Source of the DNA: Smittia aterrima
Taxonomy: Eukaryota; Arthropoda; Insecta; Diptera; Chironomidae
DNA: 64,000 nt
Reading direction: 5' to 3'
NCBI GenBank assembly: GCA_033063855.1
Contig: CP093830.1
Span: forward strand, 23,250,854-23,314,853
Position numbers and translations under genes: made by a program. The notes beneath the pieces are model-generated. The model searched no databases, was not told the origin of the DNA, and saw only the letters and a list, made by a program, of their open reading frames with translations. Position 1 is the first letter of the stretch. Each line of letters starts with the position of its first letter. This document shows, piece after piece, positions 35,563-43,292 of the stretch.

Positions 35563-35565
35563 TCT

Positions 35566-37650
35566 CTACTCTCGGTATGTTCTGTCAAATTCGGGGAAGG
35601 GTTCCTCGCCCTTCATTTTTCTCAAACCGTTCTTGAGGATATTATTTGAGGCGTTAATATCACGATTTGAGATGCGGTTCTTTCTCGTCCAAGTTACCAT
35701 TCGTCGACAGAACTTGCATGTGACGAATCGGTGTTTTGACTTTAGAACTACATTCTCTCGATGGCAATGGCTGCAAAGTTTTGTCGTTCGGAATTCGTCC
35801 GTTGGGATGAGCGTGATTTTAGGATTATTCTTTATTGCCGCCTCTAGTCCATATTGAGGAAGGCGAATATATCCTTTTATTGTTGAATCTGCAGCAAGAT
35901 GGGCTGCTCCGAAGAAACAAGCAGTTTTCTTCGCTGTTCCAACAAGATCTTTCACGTAGCCGTCCAATACTTTATGTCGTCTGATATAGTGGTCGAATTT
36001 GAGTCGAGCCACTTTGGGTTTGCAGTATTGACGCTGTTTCCGTGTCATCCAGAAGAGCTCGAATTCCACGAACATATCGTAATTAATGCTGCCTTGTCGT
36101 ACAAGAGGGATTTCACTCGCTTCACGCTCAAGTGCAATCTCTCTTTCGATGTGACTTGTATAAGCCCACAGCTTTGTCTTTCTTTCGTGATATTGTACAT
36201 CACGCTGGTAATGTCGATTTGAGATTTTGACGTTCTCAAATCGATCTTCGTCATATGATGGAACTTTTGTGGCTGCGATAAATAATCTGCAGCCAGGATC
36301 AATACCAATGTATTGATCAAACTTGTCGTCTCCTGTTTCTTGACCTTCTTTGATGGTTACAAGGTATGGAACGTGGATATCAATACCATTGGTGGTGAAC
36401 GATGTGTGAATTTCTCTATTCGAAAAACATTCGAAATAATCATTCCATTTGAATTGATCTTCTGGAATGTTTTTGAAAACCACCTTTCCACGAGAATTTG
36501 TTATCTCTTCTCTTGGGCAGAGATTCAGGCGCCGAAGTAGCCGGTAAAAAGTGACATTATCATAACGGATTTGTCTTCTTCCGTAAGCGTTGTCGGGGAT
36601 GAGGGTAAAATTCTTCCAACTGAGCAGCTCGTTGTAGCACTGAACTTCGAAAAAGAAATTTAAGAAGCTCATTGCCTTCTGCTTATATTGCGAAAAAACT
36701 CCTCTGGTAAACGGTTGTCGGAACCAATCACTCAAATGAACTTTCAGGTTATTGGGCAGATCAAAGGTTTTAACCTGTTTCGGTTTCTTTCCGAACAAAA
36801 AATTCATTATATCATAGAGTGTTTTGTTTGATGGGACTTTGCGTCTGCCACCATTCTTTTCGCTAAGCTCAATGAGTATATTTTTCATTAAAGCTTTGAC
36901 TCTATTGTACGCGTGCATCCAAAGATTGTTTCTGAATGCCACGCTGTACAAGTCAGCAGCGTAATTGATGAGATTTCCTTTACCGGTGCGATCATATTGC
37001 CGAAGTCCATAACGAGCGCGCAAAGTTCTGTAGCCTGGTGGTGTGTTCGCCTCACCATTTCCTCGGTACAGCATGTCGAAGTAGTTTCGGAAATTAATTG
37101 CGGTAATATTCTCGTTATTATACAATCTCCTATTAAGATCGTAATATATGAGGAGTGATGCCTCGGTCACTAACTTCGAGACAATCAGAACGTCTTCTCT
37201 GATGCCAGCAATAATTCTTTCTTGCATCATTAGACGTTCCTCCTCTTCCAAATCCATTGCTTTGCAGTTCAAAACAGCACGGATTCCACTTGTAATAGTT
37301 TGAATCCTTGTTTTGACTGCTGCTGGCTTTTCAACAGTCTTGCCTTTTTTCGGAGGCGGAGTTTCAACATCTCCTTCTGGGGATGCTCGACGCTTTGAAC
37401 ACTTCAAGAGTTTTTCTTTATTTTCAATTTTGGCTTGTGATGCCTTCTTGTCACAAGACTTTGAACACTCTCCATGAGTAACCGAGCCAGGGGACGGTTT
37501 ATATTCATGGATCTTAAGTTTATCAAAATTCAATTTGCATACACTGCACTGTTTTGGACCACAACCATAAGGTCCGCATTCACAACTATTTAGTTTTGTT
37601 TCATTCATATGCCGCTTGACAAAGCGGTTCTGGTTGTTATTGTTTGACAT
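35566..37650 (-). CDS. Fanzor: eukaryotic TnpB-like RNA-guided endonuclease
   Basis: This intronless 694-residue protein has the Fanzor/TnpB catalytic half. RuvC-I is YIGIDPG (Asp451). RuvC-III is NRDINASNNI (Asp664). Between them, the zinc ribbon is LCSHC (Cys626, Cys629) and TCKFC (Cys645, Cys648). At the usual RuvC-II position the sequence is FFGAA with no Glu. A conserved-looking Glu619 lies in PTDEFRTTKLC, matching the relocated catalytic Glu reported for Fanzors. Residues 85-105 hold a basic, Pro-rich segment (KRRASPEG, PPPKKGK) that could be a nuclear localisation signal. Residues 23-66 hold a Cys cluster. Fanzors are carried by eukaryotic transposons and use an RNA from the 3' flank to cut DNA in the nucleus. 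An acceptor-like TTTACAG just before the ATG suggests a 5' UTR intron. All key residues and an unbroken frame argue for a recent or functional copy. Confidence 0.93.
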   Translation of the reverse strand: MSNNNNQNRFVKRHMNETKLNSCECGPYGCGPKQCSVCKLNFDKLKIHEYKPSPGSVTHGECSKSCDKKASQAKIENKEKLLKCSKRRASPEGDVETPPPKKGKTVEKPAAVKTRIQTITSGIRAVLNCKAMDLEEEERLMMQERIIAGIREDVLIVSKLVTEASLLIYYDLNRRLYNNENITAINFRNYFDMLYRGNGEANTPPGYRTLRARYGLRQYDRTGKGNLINYAADLYSVAFRNNLWMHAYNRVKALMKNILIELSEKNGGRRKVPSNKTLYDIMNFLFGKKPKQVKTFDLPNNLKVHLSDWFRQPFTRGVFSQYKQKAMSFLNFFFEVQCYNELLSWKNFTLIPDNAYGRRQIRYDNVTFYRLLRRLNLCPREEITNSRGKVVFKNIPEDQFKWNDYFECFSNREIHTSFTTNGIDIHVPYLVTIKEGQETGDDKFDQYIGIDPGCRLFIAATKVPSYDEDRFENVKISNRHYQRDVQYHERKTKLWAYTSHIEREIALEREASEIPLVRQGSINYDMFVEFELFWMTRKQRQYCKPKVARLKFDHYIRRHKVLDGYVKDLVGTAKKTACFFGAAHLAADSTIKGYIRLPQYGLEAAIKNNPKITLIPTDEFRTTKLCSHCHRENVVLKSKHRFVTCKFCRRMVTWTRKNRISNRDINASNNILKNGLRKMKGEEPFPEFDRTYRE

Positions 37651-38596
37651 AGTTTTATTATTTATCCACCTGTGATCTGTAAATATACAAGAGGAAAATA
37701 TGTTTTAGTTAAATTGTTTGAGTGACACTATAGTACGGTGGGTGATTACTCCTTTTAGGCTACCGTACAGCCTCCAAAACTTTGAAATGCAGCTTAAGTT
37801 TTGGACCTTCTTCTTTAGTTCACCTCTTAGAGAGGTTTAACAGCGGTGCCACGCGAAGGCAGAAGAAGGTTTTCACCGCCAGAATATGGTCTCCCACTAA
37901 AGACCATATACTTTCTTGTTACTTAATCTTTGTATATGACCATAGTCAAAGCAGATGATGAGCAATTTCAATGCAATGCAAATCAGATGACGAGAGTATG
38001 ACCAACATATACAATTATTGTTTATCTTCCTTGCCTTTAACCAGCTTTAATGAACTTAATGAGTAAGTTATTATGTCGGGTCTTTTTTCCGTACCATAGA
38101 CATATTGTGTTGTATACACAATAGCCACCTACCCTCCTTAAGATGCAATCATTATAGTGAAAGCATCAAAAAGAACAACCTTAATGAAGCAAGAGATACC
38201 TTTAGGAGAAGAGAGAAAAATTCTGCAATTACCGGCACTCCGCTTCAAACCTAGCCGTTTGCTAGGGGCTCAGGCTCCTATCTATAGCATGTAGGTTATC
38301 CATAGTTGACCACCTATTTAATACCAAGACTTTCGTATCGTAAACAATACTACCGGTCTTAAACGGTACAAATGGCATATGGGACAACCTAAAATGGATT
38401 TTATGAGTAAAAGAACATCGAAATGTATAAACACCCGTCCATTATGACTAATACTATGGAAACAGAGCCTATAATAACTGTCACGGCTAATGTTATAACG
38501 AACGAACACACGCAACCACCAGTAGTGTAAAATCAGTCATACAATCAACGGTCAATTGGACCATACCTGTGGCCACAGTGAATAGGGATGTGCCTC

Positions 38597-38700
38597 TTTA
38601 TCCCTTTCCTTTTTCCTTCTTCTCTTCTCCTTTTTCCTTTTTTCTCTTCTTCCTTTTTTTCTTCTTCTTTTTTCCCTTCCTTTTTTCCTTCATCCGTTTT
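38597..38700. repeat. Pyrimidine-rich (C/T) tract
   Basis: About 100 bp consist almost only of C and T on the plus strand. The Lys/Glu-rich minus-strand frame across it is an artefact of the tract. Confidence 0.85.
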
Positions 38701-39162
38701 CCGTGGACAGGCACGAAAGACGGCGTAACGAAAGCACTTACGTGCCAACGTCACGGGACTAAGAGAAGGACTTACATAGAAAATGTAAGAGCTTAGCCAC
38801 TTGGGGTGGGATAGAATTAACCAGGCTATCCCTTCCTGTTGTTTGAGAAGTTCTGCAGGTTATTCTCAACCTGTTGTTCATGATACTACCATACAGCCAT
38901 TCCCGCCATACAGCCTGCTTTGTTAAAAGCCTAATATCATGAAACATGGTAGGAATCGTATCCTTTAATAGATTCCCGTGCAAGTCGAGATCGTATTCAC
39001 AAATACTATCTCTTACCATCTAAAGGCAGCCTGTCCTGTTACTTTAAATGATAGCCAACGAGTTGGACTGTCACTTGGTCATAACCCTATAGTAAAGGCT
39101 GAGGTTTATGACCTTAGATTCTACCCACCTCATAAAATATGAAGTGTGTTTCAATAGTGTAT

Positions 39163-39307
39163 ATAAGTCATAAATCCCTGCTATGAACAGAGGCTTTAAT
39201 GACAATCAATTCTACATACCTCACGAAGTATGTTTGTATGGTGCTGAATCAGCACTGCTGATAAGTCATAGATCCCTGCTATGAACAGAGTCTTTATTGA
39301 CAATCAA
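39163..39307. repeat. Module A, two tandem copies
   Basis: ATAAGTCATA(A/G)ATCCCTGC begins at 39163 and again at 39261. Each is followed by TATGAACAGAG, then CTTTAATGACAATCAA (CTTTATTGACAATCAA in the second). A third, shorter relative lies at 34911 on the other side of the Fanzor gene in the same orientation. Confidence 0.8.
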
Positions 39308-40677
39308 CAAGTTTAAACCTTCATTATACAACGGGCGGTGGCAGCAAACTGACTCGTACACTAAAACTTTTAATGTAGCCTGCTCAGAGGGTAGTCACAT
39401 ATGAGTTGAGGTCTCTCAATAATTATTATTACTGAGTTTGCTGTTTTGCCGACAGCGTTTACTTGTCATCAATATTAATCACACTTTAGGCGTGAATCTT
39501 CATAGCAGCTATCATTTACAGAAATATGTAAAGTTAGTGCGACTCATAACGATTCACAGTGTGAAATGTTATGATGTTTGAAGCATGTTTATAGCTCAAA
39601 TTTATATAAATTACGACACTCAACCATATCTACCTTATATAGCCCTTTAACACTCTAAAGATGCTTATAGAACCAAATGTCTATAATTGTTATCGGTCCA
39701 GCATGACAATTATTATGTGTCCTGCAGTCAACTCAGACTTTTAAAATTTTGCCACTTCAAGCCAGTTTACATTTTCACTTAAGTCTGTTAAGTTTTATAC
39801 TTATAATTGCTCGGACCTTCTAAGTTTTCTCGTGTTGAGTCAGCTTTTCCTTAATTTAACCACAAAATTCCATATAAGATTTCAAAAGGTTGGTCTTTGA
39901 TGGTTAACCTTTTACAATCATGTTTCATTATAGTAAAATTACTCCCTGATGACCACCGACCTTTAAAAATGTATCTCTGTATAAATTTCTATTGAGTTCT
40001 AGAGAAAACATTTTGGTGATCTTTTGTGATACTTTTTTAGTATCACATTCCATAGTAAAATTACTTTTAACGGTCAGAACCAAAACTTCTCTGGCACCAA
40101 CAGAGAAGTTTAAACTAGACCACCTTTGTCGAATAAACTTTTCCCTTATTCATAATATTTCAGCTTAAACCACTTCAACAGATCAAGTGTTGACTTGAAG
40201 AAATTTGCAATGAAATTTTACACAAGCGCCAACACCCTTTACCAAAGATTTATAATGTTCGCACATTATATTTCTCTAGCATACATGGCAACAATAAGTC
40301 TTAACCATCTTTCGACTTATCTCAGACGCCTTATTTCAGAAGCCTTGAGCAACTTGAGGAAAATATTTTTTTTCTTCCTCACAAGTATAGAAAATATGAG
40401 ACGAATAAAGCCGCAGGTTTTTCACTTTCAATGGATTTGACCCACAGCCATCATTTTTCTATGGAGGCAAAAAGTAACTTTTGCATACACCATATCAAAC
40501 CGAGGTGCGCTCTAGCGGTCAAAATTAGACAAGTCAAAAATATATACCTCATATTAAAATGAAAATTCATCAAGCTGGAATTTCATATTAGATGATATTT
40601 ACCCCTCATAGGTGGTCTCGACGAAGCTCATTAAGCTTGGATTTCACCATATTTATTACTGCCATAGACCCATATGC

Positions 40678-41150
40678 AAACGAAATCAGCACGACTAAGA
40701 TTCTTTAATAATTATTTTCCATGTCCATTTTCATATAAGGAGGTGGTCTTTGCTGAAATCAGCACGACTAACATTTCATATAAAAAGATTTTTCATTTTG
40801 ATATGAACATAGTCAAACGAAATCAGCACGACTAAGATTCTTTAATAATTATTTTCCATGTCCATTTTCATATAAGGAGGTGGTCTTTGCTGAAATCAGC
40901 ACGACTAACATTTCATATAAAAAGATTTTTCATTTTGATATGAACTTAGTCAAACGAAATCAGCACGACTAAGATTCTTTAATAATTATTTTCCATGTCC
41001 ATTTTCATATAAGGAGGTGGTCTTTGCTGAAATCAGCACGACTAACATTTCATATAAAAAGATTTTTCATTTTGATATGAACTTAGTCAAACGAAATCAG
41101 CACGACTAAGATTCTTTAATAATTATTTTCCATGTCCATTTTCATATAAA
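40678..41150. repeat. 137-bp tandem repeat, about 3.5 copies
   Basis: Units starting AAACGAAATCAGCACGACTA occur at 40678, 40815, 40952 and 41089, exactly 137 bp apart. Within each full unit GAAATCAGCACGACTAA occurs twice, 73 bp apart (for example 40682 and 40755), so the array alternates 73- and 64-bp spacings. Copies differ at only one or a few positions, so the expansion is recent or homogenised. Each unit also contains GGAGGTGGTCTTTGC. The array ends about 260 bp upstream of the PARP-like gene. Confidence 0.95.
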
Positions 41151-41407
41151 GAGGTGGTTCAACTGAATCTGCCATTTTCTTTTTCTTTTTCGCTTCCCAC
41201 GCTTCACAATATAAAAATTTAAACTTAATTTCCCAGTTGAATTTTTTTTAAAGTGAAGGTGAAATTTATCTTTAAATTGCGTCGCGAAGAAACAAATTTT
41301 CTATTAATTAATTTAAAGAGGTAAGAAAGCTTTATCGTTGGAAATTCAGTGACATTTTATTTAACTATCAATGTCTCAATTGTTATACATAGAAAATTAA
41401 GCTGAAA

Positions 41408-43015
41408 ATGGAAATAAACTGGAAATATCGCGCTGATATTGAAAAAACAGGTGAAACTGAATGTCGCGAATGCAAAAAGAAAATAAAACAACATAGTTTG
41501 AAATTGGCGGCTATCGTTGAGGTAAATCTTTGTTTGATCTTGATATATATCTTCACAAGTTCATTTTTTTTTTCATTCAACAGAATTTTTTTCTCGGAGG
41601 AAAAACTGGGATTTGGTATCATTTGCATTGCTTCTTCGTAAAGAATCAACCCAAAACAACCCGCGAGATTGAACATTTCGAGGAAATTCGCGATGAAGAT
41701 CAAGAGATAATTCAGCTAGAGATTAACTGTTTGGATCGAATTTTGTCACCGCCGAAGAAACGAAACAAAGACGAAAAACGAGCAGCAACTGATAATGACG
41801 AAGCGAACGAGAAAATGCTCAACGAGTTTGAAACTGAATTAAAAAATATTTTGTTTTACACTAAATCAGTAATGGCTGGAAAAAGAAATACTTTAAACGA
41901 AAATTTGTCAGCTCCAAAGAACGAGCTTAAACATCCAATCGAGAAAATGGGAGGAAAACTGCTAACAAAATTACACGATAAGTCTGATGACGTTATTAGC
42001 ACTCGCGAAGAAGTTGAAAAAATGAACAAACAAATGCAAGAAGCTGAAGAATTGAAAATCCATGTTGTTGAAGAAGACTCCTTGAACGCAATTGCTAAAG
42101 GAAATCCAGAAACTGCAATCGAAAAAAATAAGTCGATAGCTATCTGTGATTTTGAAAGTGATCCACTTTTGCGAATTCCCGATGAAGAAGTCAAAGGACC
42201 CAAGGAATCAATCTATGCTCGGTCTGCATCAAATGCAAAATTTGTTAAGATCACATTGAAGGACGGATCTGTTCTCGATCATCAAAGTGGCATCGAAGAT
42301 GTAGCTCACGTTTATCGCAAAAACGGAGTTTTATACTCCAGAATCTTGTGTTCCACTAAATCTTTCTACAAAATTCAAGTGCTTCAATCAGATGATGGAA
42401 AAAGTTTTTGGTTTTTCAAATCATATGGAAAGTTTGGAACAAGCATCGGTAGTACTAAACATGAAAGATTCCCATCGGCAGATATGGCTTGCCAACAATT
42501 CGAAACTCACTTCGAAGAAAAAACTGGAAACATGTTTAATTCAGACATTCCTTTCAAGAAATCAAAAGGCAAATACTATCCTGTTAATCTTGACTACGAC
42601 GATAGCAAACAAGCTGAGCTCCTCGAAACTAAATCATCGATTAAGTCGAAGTTGCCACAAGCGACTCAAGATCTTGTTCAAACGATCGAGAAACAGCAGG
42701 AACCCATTTGTTCTCAGTGTGGTTATTCCTTAGCATTCATCTCATCATTGAACGACCATGTTCAACGGCATGACGAAACTCGCTTCTTTAAATGTTCATT
42801 CGAAGGTTGCACAAAAGCATTTAAAGTCATGCGCGACCTATCAGCACATTTAAAAACCCACTCAAGTAAGTAAAACCATTTTTAATTTAAATATTTTAAA
42901 ACAACATTTTTCTTTATTTTCAGATGTCAGACCTTTCAAATGCAATTGCAAAAAAGCATTTAAAACACGACAAAACCTACGACACCATCAACGGAATCAC
43001 TGTGCTGCCGTGTAA
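41408..43015 (+). CDS. PARP-derived chimera: PARP-type zinc finger, WGR-like domain and three C2H2 fingers; no catalytic domain
   Basis: Exons 41408-41521, 41584-42865 and 42924-43015 join in frame to 495 residues. Residues 19-54 form a PARP-type finger: Cys19 and Cys22 (CREC), then a short loop and WYHLHC (His51, Cys54). A charged linker, partly coiled-coil, follows. A segment clearly like PARP1 WGR begins with DHQSGIEDVAHVYRKNG and continues FYKIQVLQSDDGKSFWFF, SYGKFGTSIG, EEKTGN and GKYYPVNLDYDD. The signature Trp-Gly-Arg is Tyr-Gly-Lys. Instead of the helical and ADP-ribosyltransferase domains there are two good C2H2 fingers (CSQCGYSLAFISSLNDHVQRH; CSFEGC with HLKTH) and a degenerate third (FKCNCKKAF, HHQRNHC). 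It should bind DNA or DNA breaks in the nucleus but cannot make poly(ADP-ribose). A truncated PARP paralogue fused to finger exons is the likely origin. Confidence 0.85.
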
Positions 43016-43027
43016 GATAAACGTAAG

Positions 43028-43168
43028 ATTGATGAAATATCTCAAATCAAAAGGTTCACTTGCAAACGGATTGTAATGATCAATCTTTGAATCAAACCAT
43101 CTCAGAGTTATTGCAGCAGATGACAGACCGATAAAGGTCAATGAAATTAGAAGTACCCAAACTTTCAT
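43028..43168 (-). pseudogene. Detached N-terminus of an S28 serine peptidase
   Basis: The minus strand begins with ATG, a signal peptide (MKVWVLLISLTFIGLSSA), then TLRWFDSKIDHYNPF and DLRYFIN. These fit the S28 mature N-terminus (consensus WF.Q.LDHF.P, then QRY..N). Homology stops at 43028, 13 bp from the stop codon of the convergent PARP-like gene. The frame then runs through that gene's last exon with no family similarity and no convincing donor. The rest of the enzyme is missing here. A matching C-terminal half on the same strand lies 8.4 kb away at 33.9-34.6 kb. Confidence 0.6.
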
Positions 43169-43292
43169 AACGAGAATATGTGCAGAAGACAGACCGGTAA
43201 AGACTAAGAAATTATATCTTAAGCTTAAAAGTTTAAAAATGTTTTTTATCTAATCTTTTTCGTTTGATAAGAATTTTTTATTTCCTCTATTT

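Larger units (their letters stand above)
34641..35565. other. Left flank of the Fanzor gene (its 3' side): structured DNA with modules shared with the right flank
   Basis: No protein gene was seen. It contains an 18-bp perfect palindrome ACTAATATTAATATTAGT (34728-34745). Module A (34911-34956, AAGTCATAAATCTCTATCAG onwards) and module B (about 35085-35170, with GACTTAACAGTGGCCACCAC) recur in the same orientation beyond the Fanzor gene. Strong hairpins and a TTG-rich triplet tract near the Fanzor stop are listed separately. Confidence 0.6.
37651..40677. other. Right flank of the Fanzor gene (its 5' side): repeat modules and many short hairpins, no gene
   Basis: About 3 kb without a supportable protein. 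It carries a module B copy (about 37830-37900), two tandem copies of module A 98 bp apart (39163 and 39261), a pyrimidine tract (38597-38700), and palindromes such as ATTGTGTTGTATACACAAT near 38105. Small stem-loops include CCTAGCCGTTTGCTAGG near 38251 and CTTCTCTGGCACCAACAGAGAAG near 40086. The word GACCACC or its complement GGTGGTC recurs roughly every few hundred bases. It looks less AT-rich by eye than the gene-poor DNA at 3-10 kb. Confidence 0.6.

Noticed and set aside
35566..37650. Bacterial TnpB contamination
   Set aside because: The gene has the relocated Fanzor glutamate, a long eukaryote-like N-terminus with a basic segment, and lies in AT-rich DNA flanked by spliced insect genes.
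38545..38796. Lys/Glu-rich frame (minus) and Phe/Ser/Pro-rich frame (plus)
   Set aside because: Both are translations of the C/T tract at 38.60-38.70 kb.
40678..41150. CRISPR-like array
   Set aside because: The repeats are a plain 137-bp tandem array with near-identical spacers in a eukaryotic genome. The spacers do not vary and there are no cas genes. The nearby nuclease is Fanzor, not Cas.
41408..43015. A normal PARP1 gene
   Set aside because: There is no BRCT, helical or ADP-ribosyltransferase domain. The reading frame ends after C2H2 fingers, and the next gene on the right is on the other strand.
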